A DNA stretch of 64,000 bases from Chloranthus sessilifolius (lineage: Eukaryota; Streptophyta; Magnoliopsida; Chloranthales; Chloranthaceae), in contig CM037586.1 of assembly GCA_021018995.1 (NCBI GenBank), positions 152,810,060 to 152,874,059 on the forward strand, written 5' to 3'. A program made the translations under genes and the position numbers. The number at the start of each line of letters is the position of its first letter. Positions within the stretch are counted from its first letter, which is position 1. The notes beneath the pieces were generated by a model. It was not told where the DNA came from. It ran no database searches and saw nothing but the letters and a program-made list of their open reading frames with translations. Of this stretch, positions 1-10,808 are shown piece after piece.

Positions 1-1686
1 CATGTGTGTGTGTGAGAACTTTGGGATTTCCAAACCCCAAATCTAGTTATAAAATACCACATTTCACGGTGATAAACTATAAGTTAGACTTCGCACTATG
101 ATTTAAGGTTCACGTGAAACGAATCCCTTGTGCGCCGGGACGGTGGGATATCCGTTCATTTTCTTACCGATCTTCGTTCGACACAAGCATCCCTCATACG
201 AAGGGGCTTGGGCATCATGAAAATGGTTCATTGAACGACGATGGTTGGGATTCCCAATGCTATGTGTGGCTCTTGATGTCATATATATTTGAGATTGTAT
301 TTAAGTGATCAGTTTAAGTTTTCTTTTGTTATGAGAATCAGTTTTGGAAATCATGTGAATGAGCTTTGAAATCTGCATTTAATATCAGTTTTTCATCAAT
401 TCAAATACCTTCAACTCGTGATACCTTATCTTGAAAAGCATGTCAATTTATGTCATGAGATATATGTGTGATGTGGTAATCTGCATGTTATTGATGATTC
501 CCTATTGAGCTTAAGATGTTGGCTCATCCCTCGACTATACGTCACAGGTACAGGAGTAGACGTGAGTACTGAGGGCCTTGATCTTGAGGACTAAGAGTAC
601 ATTCCGAAAGACGAGACTGAGCCCCTTCCCGAGTAGTTCTAGTGTGGACTGGGTTTCAGACGGATATTAGTTTTTGTGATTTTGTGTAGGGCTTGGTACA
701 TCTAGCCACTTTTGTATTGTATATTGGATTCAGTACATAATTTTTGTATTGTGTTATGAACCATTATTTAGGTAACGGTCGGCCGTCACCGGTGGTTCGG
801 TTCAGTTCTTCTGTCCATGTATTTTTGGCATAGAACTAGAACCGTCTTTTATCATGGTCATCGATATAGTCATATATAGAAATAGAGATTTCTTTGTTTA
901 TCTATGATAACTCTATCAGCTTAGTTAGAAATATCTGCTTTGATTTCCACTGTGTTGGATGTGCCAAGTGTTCAGAAATTCGAGAATCGCCTTTAACGGC
1001 AGTCCGACGGCACGGGTTTCCAAGTTCGGAAATCCGGGCTATCATAGGGCTGCACGCATTCTTCCCTGGAAAATTCTTTATGACCTGGTTCTGAGCTCTG
1101 GCTTCCCCCTGCATTGCTGCATCAGACTTGCATGATGTTAAAGACGAATGAGAAAGATTGACCAGTGATAGTTTGGCCGACAAGTGAGTTCTTTCCTATA
1201 ACGACTTGATTTTTTAGCTTTAATATATCATAATTGCGCTCCATAGAATATATTTTCTCACTTTTAAATTTTTGCATTAAATATTTATTTAATAATCTTG
1301 ACCAATTTTATTTGAATTTACTTATATTATTTATTGCCTTTATTTGTCACATGTGTATAGTTGACCAAGTGGTTAGGAGCTTTGATATTAAAATGAGAGA
1401 TTAGAGGTTCTAACCTTGGTAGGTGCATGAAATTTATTATTTTCATCTTTGTCCTATAGGATTATACACCCTCCTATATGACACTAGTCTAACATAGAAA
1501 ATTACCCCACAAAGTTAAAAGTAAAATAGTGGGATATGGTGGTGTAATAGAATATTATAAGAATCTTAGAAAATCTAGAACTCGACTTGTAAGTCATTAC
1601 ACCCTACTATATTATACTAGCATAATATAGGATATTACCCTACAGAGTTGGTGATAGTAGAAAGTAGGATACGGTGGTGAAACATT
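1..1686. other. AT-rich non-coding DNA, possibly old LTR sequence
   Basis: No convincing gene. The stretch around 500-800 (short direct phrases ahead of a T-rich tail) resembles the interior of a long plant Gypsy LTR, but no terminus or target duplication could be fixed. Positions 1456-1548 and 1596-1688 are two diverged copies of a ~95-bp unit, each beginning with an ACACCC(T/C) motif and ending with a GGTGGTG motif, so each unit is itself roughly an inverted repeat. ORFs here are short, overlap on both strands and match nothing I know. Confidence 0.3.
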
Positions 1687-1694
1687 ATATTAAG

Positions 1695-1948
1695 CAAGGT
1701 ATCCAACTAGGTATCGGTATCGGGTATCGATCCTTGGAGTACTGATACATATCGGCCTATTTTAAAAAAAAAATAAATAAATAAAAATACAGGTATCGGC
1801 CGATACCGGATACGTATCGGCAGATACCCGATACATACCGATATCGATTCCGATACCAAGTTGGATACTCGATACATATCGGCGCAGATACGCATCAGTT
1901 TGCCGAAAAATCGATACATATCGGTATTGGCCGATATTTGATACCTTG
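1695..1948. mobile_element. hAT-type MITE made of GTATCGG/CCGATAC palindromic words
   Basis: A 254-bp non-coding element. It starts CAAGGTATC and ends GATACCTTG, and is flanked by ATATTAAG (1687-1694) and ATATTAAA (1949-1956), an 8-bp target duplication with one mismatch. Eight-bp duplications are typical of hAT elements. The body is mostly words such as GTATCGGCCGATAC and GATACATATCGG in both orientations, around a short A-rich stretch. The MITE at 12573-12801 has the same kind of body with different end bases. No transposase is encoded. Confidence 0.72.
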
Positions 1949-2012
1949 ATATTAAATTATTAGAGAACCCAAGGAATTTATTATTATTCTATTTCTTCTT
2001 CTCTAAAGTTAG

Positions 2013-2981
2013 TGACGGGGACGCCACATACATAGACATTGGATTCGAACCACATCAGTTTTACCGGCGTCGAAAGAAGCGTAGAGGAAGCCCGGGGGAG
2101 AAAGGAGAGAGAGGGACACACAAAATGCTACAAAGATGACCACAACAACGCCGACATATGCTATACACAGGATAATAAGCTTGTGCGCGACATCTATGCA
2201 GCAGCGACGCAATGACATAGCAAGATAATTGTCATCATAGTATCACAGGCACTACGTATACAACGATTTCAGACGGGATTTTATTTTTTATGCGAAAACT
2301 TCCAATTTTAATTTTATTTCTATTAGGACTCTTTCTTATTTCGAGTTTAATTATTGGTGGCCTATATATAAAGGCTTGTAAACACTTTTTTAGTTAGTTG
2401 ATTGATTATTTGAATGCATTATTGCTTGAGTAATCTTTGCCTGAGATGGATTTGGTGTGAGGCCAAGGGAGTGATTCCCAAAGCCATTGTTATCTTCTCT
2501 ATTCTATCTGTTGTTTCTCGATCTGTGATTGCTTTCTAAAACCTTAGCCTAATTGTTTCCTTGCTTTCCCAAAACCTAAACCCTTTTGAAACCCTAAATC
2601 AAGCATAGCCGACACCCTTTTCCAAACCATAAACCGATCCGAAAACCATAAACTTGTTACAAAACCAAAACCTATTACAAACCCATAATCTAATTCCGCA
2701 ACCCTGGCTCGAGCCGTGAATCTACATCGGATCGAAGACGCGCGCCTAAACCTGGAAAAGCTAGAGTCTTATCTCTAGGCCCGATCCCGCCTCAAATCTA
2801 ACGGGTCTTGCGCTTCGGATTGGGCACCCTATTCGGATCTCGCGTGATTTACTTACCGAAATTCTACGAACCCGGAGGTATCGTGATAGTTTCGAGATTA
2901 CTCTTGAATTAATTTTATTTAATTTCGGCAAATCGCATTAAAAATCATATTCACGCATTTTAGGGTTCCCATCCCGCGTCA
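2013..2981 (+). repeat. 5' LTR of the 2.0-8.6 kb Gypsy element
   Basis: 969 bp, TG...CA. A TATA box (TATATATAAA) at 2363-2372 sits after a TTATTGGTGG phrase also found in the other LTRs of this family. Downstream is the family signature GATGG(A/G)TTTGGTGTGAGG, then a stretch of CCCTAAA-like words, then the conserved terminus. The block at about 2117-2265, upstream of the TATA box, does not align with the matching place in the 3' LTR. Confidence 0.92.
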
Positions 2982-2985
2982 GTTT

Positions 2986-2998
2986 TGGTATTAAAGCC
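2986..2998 (+). other. Primer-binding site of the Gypsy element
   Basis: TGGTATTAAAGCC begins four bases after the LTR terminus. It resembles the TGGTATCAGAGC primer-binding sites complementary to the 3' end of initiator methionine tRNA, with substitutions. The related element at 47.6 kb has TGGTATCAAAGCC at the same place. Confidence 0.75.
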
Positions 2999-3108
2999 CT
3001 AGGTTTTCTTGGTTAGGGCATCTTTGCTTGTCATATTTATTTTATTATATTGTTTTGTGGGTCCATATTGCATTCCATATTAGAACCCTAATAGACCTTG
3101 TGATCACC

Positions 3109-4152
3109 ATGGACTCGAGTGCGATTCTCAATGCCCTTAACGGTATGCGAGAAGAATTAGGTGCGATTAGTGCACGCTTGAGCACCATAGAGCAAGCCTA
3201 AACATCCCTAGGAGTTGGTAATGATAGATTACGTGATCGAATCAACCAACTGGAAGCGATGGGTGGGTTAGAAAATCAGCACCAAGAGCGTGAATGTCCT
3301 CACTTTGAACATAATGGTCGCCAAGACAATCGGAACCGTAGGGATCATTGTAGAGATGACTATGACCCCGAAGTTCAACTCCTTAAGAATGTCCGAGTTG
3401 AGATTCCGACTTTCGATGGAAGAATGGACCCTAACGTCTTCCTCGATTGGCTTTTTGACATGGACCAACACTTTGATTGGTATGCCATGAATGACGACCG
3501 TTGCGTTAGACTAGCGAAAATGAAATTGGTTGGTCAAGCTCGACTTTTCTGGCTTAATGTTGAGCGCATTAGGGTGAACGCGGGTTGTCCTCCCATTACC
3601 CGTTGGGACGACATGAAGGAACGACTTACTGAGAAGTATGTTCCTTTATCATACCACCAACGCCTCCTCAACCAGTGGCAAAATTTACGCCAAGGTGGTA
3701 TGCCCGTGACCGATTACATTGCCAAATTCGAAGAGTTCATGATGAGGGCAAGAGTATCGGAAGACCCTGAAATCACTCTCTAGATTCCGCACAGGATTGC
3801 GACTTGATTTGCAAAAAGAGTTGATTTCTCACCCCGTAGAAACTCTTGATAGATGTTATGCCGTTGTGCAAGATCTCGAACGGTATTTACTACGGTGGTG
3901 AAGAGAACCGAGCCACAATATAGTAACCAACGATCCGGTGAGAGACGATTCAATCCTCCTCCCAAACCTACACAACCTGCCCCTACCAATTCTAGGTTTG
4001 AAAAGGGAAAAGGTATAGTCGGGGAATCCTTAAGGGTTAATTCTCAAATAAAGTGTTATAAATGTCATGGGATGGGACACGTTGCCACCCAATGCCCTAC
4101 GAAAGAACCCCAAAGGACTCTCTTCATTGAGGGAGAGGAGGATGATGATTAG
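3109..4152 (+). pseudogene. gag region of the Gypsy chromovirus
   Basis: Encodes the nucleocapsid/capsid polyprotein of the element. The N-terminus is a short heptad-like stretch; the capsid region follows at about 3380-3780 (IPTFDGRMDPNVFLDWL, then WDDMKERLTEKYVP, typical of plant Gypsy gag); a CCHC zinc knuckle (CYKCHGMGHVATQC) lies at about 4051-4092. The frame is interrupted, so the region is a fossil. It is followed directly by the protease-RT region, as usual for Gypsy elements. Confidence 0.88.
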
Positions 4153-4155
4153 GTA

Positions 4156-6200
4156 GTGGTTGAAGAGGAAGTATTTGAACCGGTTAACACACCCAGTGAT
4201 GAGGAGGGTAATGCTATTGGTCATCCTTTAGTTGTGAGGTGTGCCCTTGTACAGCCTCAACGGGATGAAAAGGATGACTGGCGTAGGGAGAACTTCTTCC
4301 ACACCTATGCCAGATTTGGTGAAAAGAATTGTAGGGTCATCATGGATAGTGGTAGTTGCACTAATGTTATATCAACTCATGTCGTACGCCGCTTAGGGCT
4401 TACACCTGAAGCCCACCCGAGACCTTATAAAGTCGCAGGGATCAATTCTTCATCCATTCCCGTGTCGAAAAGGTGTCGTGTACCTATTCAGTTAGGTTCT
4501 TATTCGGACACCTTATGGTGCGACGTGGTGCCGATGGATGTGGACCATATTATTTTGGGAAGGCCGTGGCTCTACGACATGGACGTGACTCTTTCTGGTC
4601 GAACAAACGTATGCACGTTCATGCATAAGGGCAAAAAGATCACTTTACACCCTTTACCTCCCAAAACACCATCGACCAACACCGTCGAAAAGAAGGGCGA
4701 GGCTTCTAAATCCCTTAATATTGTGAGCCCTTTTGAGTTCGAGAATGCATCGAAAGATGAGAGTGTGGTGTACGTAATTGTCACCGTAGAGAGTGCTCCC
4801 GAGTCGGTGAGCGAGTGTCCCCAGGAGGTTGAGCCGATTTTAAAAGAGTTTACGGAAGTCTTTCCTGAAGACTTACCAAGTGAACTCCCTCCCCTGCGTG
4901 ATATCCAACACGCAATAGACTTGGCTCCTGGATCTACCTTACCGAACCTGCCCCACTATAGGTTGAATCCGGTTGAGCACGCCGAGTTGACTCGGCAAGT
5001 CAATGAGCTCCTTCAAAAGGGGTTCATCGGAGCAGTCTGCCGTACCTGCCCTACTCACTCCTAAGAAATATGGTACATGGCGCATGTGTGTGGATAGTCG
5101 TGCGATCAATAAGATTACTGTTAAATATCGATTTCCCAGACTAAGGCTCGATGACAAGCTTGATATGATGGTTGGTACCAAAATCTTTTCAAAGATAAAC
5201 CTTAAAAGTGGCTACCATCAAGTCCGCATCCGCCCCGGTGATGAGTGGAAAACCGCCTTTAAGACTAAGGATGGTCTTTATAAGTGGATGGTCATGCCAT
5301 TTGGGCTTTCAAATGCCCCGAGTACTTTCATGCAACTCATGACCCAAGTGTTGAGGCCGTTTCTAGGCAAATTCCTTGTTTATTTCGATGACATCTTGAT
5401 CTATAGTCATGACAAGGATCAACACTTGACCCACCTTAGGCTGGTTTGTGAAACCCTCAAGGGCGAGAAGTTGTTTGCCAATCTCAAGAAGTGCACTTTC
5501 ATGCAACCTTTTGTTGTCTTCTTGGGATTCATTATCTCGGCCAATGGAATGGTCGCAGACCCCAAAAAGGTTAGAGCCATTGTGGAGTGGCCCGAGCCTA
5601 AGAACATACACGATGTCCACAGCTTTCATGGCTTGGCTACTTTCTATCGTCGCTTCCTCAGAAGCTTTAGCACCATTATGGCCGCAATTACTGATTGCAT
5701 AAAAAAGGGGGACTTTAAATGGGGCAAAGCGGCGACAAAAGCCTTTGCTGAGATCAAACAACGAATGAGTAGTGCATCCGTCATGCGATTGCCGGACTTT
5801 TCCAAAGTCTTTGAAGTCACATGCGACGTATCGGGAGTAAGCATAGGAGGAGTGCTTAGCCAAGACGGTCACCCTGTGGCCTATTTTAGCGAAAAATTTA
5901 ACGAGGCAAAGCAAAAATAATCCACCTATGACAAGGAATTCTATGTGGTCGTTCGATCTCTTTGGTATTGGAAACATTACCTTAGACCGCAGGAATTTGT
6001 GTTGTTCTCTGATCATGAAACCTTATGCTTTCTTGCTTCACAAAAGAAGTTGAACCCAAGGCACGCGAAGTGGGTTGAGTACCTTCAAGGGTTCACATTC
6101 GTGTTAAAGCATAAGGCTGGTGCTGAAAATAGGGCCGCTGATGCACTTAGTCAGCGAGTGGTGACTTTGCGCACAATGAGCACCGAGGTCGTTGGGTTCG
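4156..6200 (+). pseudogene. Protease, reverse transcriptase and RNase H region of the Gypsy element
   Basis: The retropepsin-like protease is marked by an active-site DSGS motif (VIMDSGSCTNVIS) at about 4336. The reverse transcriptase begins near 5060 ([11 protein letters not shown]), with the catalytic YFDD box ([10 protein letters not shown]) near 5380 and the usual LGFIIS motif near 5520. RNase H follows from about 5800 ([18 protein letters not shown]), ending near 6150 with the RAADALSQR phrase typical of plant Gypsy RNase H. Order and spacing fit a chromovirus. The region is broken in a few places and cannot be read as one frame. Confidence 0.9.
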
Positions 6201-6384
6201 AAAAGTTAAAGGATGAGTACCCCGAGTGCCCAGATTTTGGGGTTGAGTACACTGCTCTCCTTAGTGACCCGGCCAGCACACACCCCATGTACACCATCCA
6301 CGATGGGTACTTGTTCAAAGGCAATCTTGCATCCCTCGCACTTCATTACGTGAGTTTCTCATTTGGGAGTTACATGCTGGAGGG

Positions 6385-7833
6385 ATGGCCGGACATTTCG
6401 GGCGTAATAAAATTGTTGCGCTCGTAGAGGATAGGTTCTTTTGGCCTAGCCTAATGAGAGATGTCGCCCGGGTCGTTAAGCATTGTCGTACTTACCAAGT
6501 GTCAAAACAGACCAAACAAAATACCGGCTTGTACACTCCGTTACCCGTGCCACACACACCGTGGCAAAACCTCTTTATGGATTTCGTGCTTGGACTTCAA
6601 AAGACCCCTAGGAAGCACGATTCCATTTTTGTCGTAGTGGACCGCTTTTTCAAGATGGCCCACTTCATTCCTTATTCCAAAACCTCCAATGCATCTCATA
6701 TTGCTAAATTATTTTTTACGGAGGTAGTGCGTCTTCATGGGTTGCCCAAAACCATTGTGTCTGATAGGGATGTTAAATTTACGAGTTATTTTTGGAAGAC
6801 CCTTTGGCACATCATGGGCACATTGCTCCAATTTTCAACAGCTTACCACCCTCAAACAGATGGCCAAACCAAAAGCACCAATAGAAGCCTTGGGAACCTC
6901 CTTCACAGTCTTGTCGGTGATCATGTTAGGACCAGGGATACCATCTTACCCACAGTTGAGTTTGCCTATAATAATTCTGTCAATAGGTCTATAGGCATGA
7001 GTCCTTTTGAGGTAGTACATGGTCATAGGCCTAGGACCCCATTAGATTTGATCCCCATGTCTGCATCCCATAGAGTGTCAGACTCTGCCGATGTATTTGC
7101 ACAACACATACATAGCTTGCATGCCGAAATTAGACAAAAGATTAATTCAAGCAATAGTCAATATAAATTATCTGCAGATGCTCACAGGCGTTTCAAAGAA
7201 TATCACGTGGGTGATTATGTGATGGTCCGGATTAGGCCTGAGCGGTTCCCATCGGGATCCGCAAAGAAGCTCCAATCTCGAGACGCTGAACCTTTTAGAA
7301 TTTTGGCTAAGAGTGGTCCTAATGCATACGTACTTGAGCTTCCTCCAGGTACGGGAGTTAGTTCAACGTTCAATGTGGAGGACTTGATTCCTTACTTGGG
7401 TTTCACCCCACCTCCTAAAAATCCACTCCAGCCACCTCCTAGTCCCAGCCCCAACCCAACCTTACAGCCTATACCTCTTCCTTCCTCAAGCAGGCAGAGA
7501 ACAGATGAAATAGAGGATATAATCAATGATCATGTCGTCTCTACACACAATGGGGGATTCCATAAGTACTTGGTTAAATGGTTCGGAAAATCGGAGTCCG
7601 AAAACACTTGGATCCATGAGAATGAAGTTCGCCGCTTGAACCCCGACCTGATAGACATCTACCACGAGCGTGTTTCATCAGTGATGAAACCTTTTTGGTC
7701 CAAGGGAATTGATGGGGACGCCACATACATGGACATTGGATTCGGACCACATCAGTTTTACCGACGTCGAAAGAAGCGTAGAGGAAGCCTGGGGGAGAAA
7801 GGAGAAAGAGGTATACGACATCTGCTACGTTAG
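6385..7833 (+). pseudogene. Integrase with C-terminal chromodomain, Gypsy element
   Basis: A long open stretch covers most of the integrase. It has the end of an N-terminal zinc-binding region near 6480 (HCRTYQ), the catalytic core with Asp in FMDFVLGL (~6570) and in VSDRDVKF (~6763), and a C-terminal DNA-binding region (KEYHVGDYVMVRIRPERFP, ~7195-7250). After a proline-rich linker (7400-7490) comes a chromodomain at about 7505-7660 (EIEDIINDHV, YLVKWFG, TWIHENEV), which in this family is known to steer integration toward particular chromatin. The reading runs into the 3' LTR. Confidence 0.9.
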
Positions 7834-8612
7834 CAGCACACATATTGTAGCAAAGAATGTGCCATTGTCATAGTATGATGACATGCATGACGACAATTTC
7901 AGACGGGATTTTATTTTTTATGCGAAAACTTCCAATTTTAATTTTATTTCTATTAGGACTCTTTCTTATTTCGAGTTTAATTATTGGTGGCCTATATATA
8001 AAGGCTTGTAAACACTTTTTTAGTTAGTTGATTGATTATTTGAATGCATTATTGCTTAAGTAATCTTTGCCTGAGATGGGTTTGGTGTGAGGCCAAGGGA
8101 GTGATTCCCAAAGCCATTGTTATCTTCTCTATTATATCTGTTGTTTCTCGATCTGTGATTGCTTTCTAAAAGCTTAGCCTAATTGTTTCCTTGCTTTCCC
8201 AAAACCTAAACCCTTTTGAAACCCTAAATCAAACATAGCCGGCACCCTTTTCTAAACCATAAACCGATCCGAAAACCATAAACTTATTACAAAACCAAAA
8301 CCTATTACAAACCCATAATCTAATACCCGCAACCCTGGTTCGAGCAGTGAATCTACATCGAATCAAAGACGCGCGCCTAAACCTGGAAAAGCTAGAGTCC
8401 TCTCTCTAGGCCTGATCCCGCCTTAAATCTAACAAGATTTGCGCTTCGGATTGGACACCCTATTCAGATCTCACGTGATTTACTTATCGAAATTCTACGA
8501 ACCCGGAGGTAACGTGATAGTTTTGAGATTACTCTTGAATTAATTTTATTTAATTTCGGCAAATCGCATTAAAAATCATATTCACGCATTTTAGGGTTCC
8601 CATCCCGTGTCA
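7710..8612 (+). repeat. 3' LTR of the 2.0-8.6 kb Gypsy element
   Basis: 903 bp, starting TGATGGGGACG and ending CCGTGTCA, followed by the GTTAG duplication. TATA box near 7998. It matches the 5' LTR closely on both sides of a non-alignable ~80-bp block at about 7812-7895. Confidence 0.92.
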
Positions 8613-8617
8613 GTTAG

Positions 8618-9752
8618 GCTTTTACCTTTTGCATTAAAAACCTTAGAGGGACTTTGAGAAATTTTGATTTAGAAATCCATTGGAGAAATTTCTTCTAGCA
8701 TTAAGGATTTAGGAGCGTTGAAAAGCGGATTTTATATGGGAATTAAATCTTCATAGATGTATCATTTTAAAGATAGATTTTTATTTAATAAATTATAAAA
8801 AATTAGATCTAAATTATTTTAATTTTAGGTTTAATATTCGTCATATTTTATTAATGAAGATTTTACTATTATTTGAAGATTAAAATAGAGTATTTAGATT
8901 TTTGAGTTTATGTGAATTATCTTTTATGTAAACTTAAATAGGGTATTTTTAAAACCCTCCTTTGTGATAATAGGTTAAAGCCTTATTTTATAACATCAAT
9001 ATACTAAGGGATTTATCTTCAAATAGGTATGGTGAAATCATGCTTTCCTTTGCTTTTATTTTCTAAGCATCTAGTTTATAATTTAGGACACCTATTAAAA
9101 AAGGAAATCATATTAACGACACTTATGACTGAAATTAGTGATATTTATGATCACTTAAATGTATACTTTTACTTTAGGAATAATTAAATTATATCTTCTT
9201 TCGTGTCAATTTTCGAGTATCTCGTAGACATCTAAGAAACCTTAAATGAATAGTGATTATACCGTAAATGTTTATATTCTCTTTTATTTGTTTATATGTT
9301 GCTTCCCTTTAGGCAATTATCATGTTATCCATGTAATTGAATTAGGATATGTTGAACAAGTACCTATAATAATAAATCTTATTAATGATAAAAATAATGA
9401 AATTTTAATGTTGCATGGTTAATTGATTAGCATCATGAGTGTCATGACATTGCATAACATGAAAGTGAAAAGATCCATAATTATGAAGACAAGATTTATG
9501 ACATGAAACATGCTATGATGACAAACTCTTATGTTGACTAATTGTCTCTAGAGTATATGTTAAGGACAAGAATGAACAAGTATGAAAAGAATAAGAATTA
9601 CATGATGCACGTCGTAACCAGCTCGAATCCAGCGAGTGGTTAATGATCGTAGCCCTGAGGGGAAGATCATCAGTATACGTACGTATATATAGGACATTAT
9701 GTGCTTGGGTGAACTTTCATTGCATTGAAACATGAATAAGAAATACGAACAC

Positions 9753-9798
<46 letters not shown>

Positions 9799-10142
9799 TT
9801 ATTTGGGATGCCTAGGTAGAATGCGAGTACGGAATTTGCATTTATGGATCGTACGAGCATATCTCACACCCTCTATTTCAGTGGCAAGTTGAGACAAATA
9901 TTAAAGATGATGGAGTTTGGGCTTATGATGACACGGTTCCTCGGGATTAAATGCACGATGGAGTAGATTATGATTTTGAGCAGTAGATATTTGAGATAGT
10001 TTGGGGACATTGCGATTTGCGATAGCTATTTTATTTTGATCAGATGTTAGTTTATGAACTTTATTGTTTATTAGTTTATTTTCTTTCATTTGAATATTAA
10101 CTAGTTGTGGATATATATTATTTATGTCATGGATTATCATAT
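8618..10142. other. AT-rich, LTR-like non-coding sequence interrupted by the MULE
   Basis: No gene seen. The stretch continues the sequence left of 2008 and resumes at 18213, beyond the MULE. Phrases such as AAGTGAAAAGAT near 9468 resemble the interior of the 3-kb solo LTR at 31823-34820, and TTGTCACA followed by GTTGGTATGAG near 18433 looks like an LTR end with a decayed primer-binding site. I read it as part of a long old Gypsy LTR that received the Gypsy element, the MITE at 1695 and the MULE, but its own ends are not fixed. Confidence 0.4.
9755..9796. repeat. (TA)n microsatellite
   Basis: About 21 uninterrupted TA units in AT-rich DNA 350 bp left of the MULE. Confidence 0.95.
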
Positions 10143-10151
10143 TTTGTTTAA

Positions 10152-10257
10152 GGGAAATTTGCACTTTCGGCCCTATATGTTTGCATATTTGCAGAAACGG
10201 CCCTATAGTTTCAATCCTTGCATAAATGGCCAGCTCCAAGCCTAGCCGCCTGCACGT

Positions 10258-10259
<2 letters not shown>
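10152..10259 (+). repeat. Left terminal inverted repeat of the MULE
   Basis: About 108 bp pairing with 18087-18203. Phrases shared after reverse complement include GGGAAATTTGCACTTTCGGC, GCAGAAACGGCCCTATAG and CCAGCTCCAAGCCTAGCCGC. In Mutator elements the transposase binds within this repeat. Confidence 0.93.

Positions 10260-10260
<1 letters not shown>

Positions 10261-10322
<62 letters not shown>
10261..10322. repeat. (AT)31 microsatellite at the inner edge of the MULE left TIR
   Basis: A perfect AT run of about 62 bp immediately inside the left inverted repeat; nothing comparable lies inside the right one. It produces a meaningless repetitive ORF. Confidence 0.95.
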
Positions 10323-10324
<2 letters not shown>

Positions 10325-10530
10325 TTCTCTATGCAAGCATTGAATCTAGAATTTCTGTATCATTTTTTAACACTTTCTATCTCTCTTGGAAAGCGATTTC
10401 GAGATTCCACTACAGGTCGTATAACATAGAGAATACAACAGGCTAGGTAAAATATCGAGTACAATATCTTTTTAAGTTATTGTTTTCCCAATTTTTCAAA
10501 ACATTGTAGGTAGTCCAAGATATAAAAGAT

Positions 10531-10675
10531 ATTGATCGATATCTTAAGTTATCGACCGATATCTTAAAAGAGGGTTTTTTTTTTAGTTTTTGGATTGTGG
10601 TTTACGTTAAGTCCATCGGCTAGATATCTTAGGATATCGGCCTGATATCTTAGGATATCGAGCGATATCCTATGA
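10531..10675. repeat. Palindrome array 1 of the MULE (ATCGACCGAT-type)
   Basis: Decamers ATTGATCGAT (10531) and ATCGACCGAT (10551) are followed by spacers of the form ATCTTAAGTT, a 20-bp period. After a ~55-bp gap, ATCGGC(T/C)-type words recur at 21-bp spacing with ATATCTTAGGAT spacers (about 10617-10675). It ends 130 bp before the transposase start and, if the ATTGTAG|G at ~10800 is a splice acceptor, lies in a 5' leader intron. Confidence 0.85.
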
Positions 10676-10808
10676 TTGACAAAAACGCTAAAGTTTTCAT
10701 TCCTTTCATTTTTTAATAATATTTTTAAATAATTGTAGCGCTAAGTCAAGTATAACTCTTTATAAACAACCAATTTTAATTTTAATTTTGTAAATATTGT
10801 AGGTTGAA

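Larger units (their letters stand above)
2013..8612 (+). mobile_element. Gypsy LTR retrotransposon (chromovirus), both LTRs, broken
   Basis: A 6.6-kb element bounded by LTRs beginning TGACGGGG/TGATGGGG and ending CCGCGTCA/CCGTGTCA. The 5-bp target duplication GTTAG lies at 2008-2012 and 8613-8617. The parts run in Gypsy order: gag, aspartic protease, reverse transcriptase, RNase H, integrase, and a C-terminal chromodomain, which marks it as a chromovirus. The primer-binding site follows the 5' LTR. Coding parts are recognisable along the whole length but broken at about half a dozen points, so it is a fossil. By eye the LTRs differ by about 4% outside one variable block (about 30 differences in ~720 compared bases), suggesting a moderately recent insertion, perhaps a few million years depending on the rate used. 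Confidence 0.93.

Noticed and set aside
5363-6016. 217-residue minus-strand ORF
   Set aside because: Antisense shadow of the Gypsy reverse transcriptase/RNase H region.
10226-10429. ORF with repeated Tyr-Ile
   Set aside because: Translation of the (AT)n microsatellite; the same applies to ORFs at 35412, 47566/47578 and 57009.
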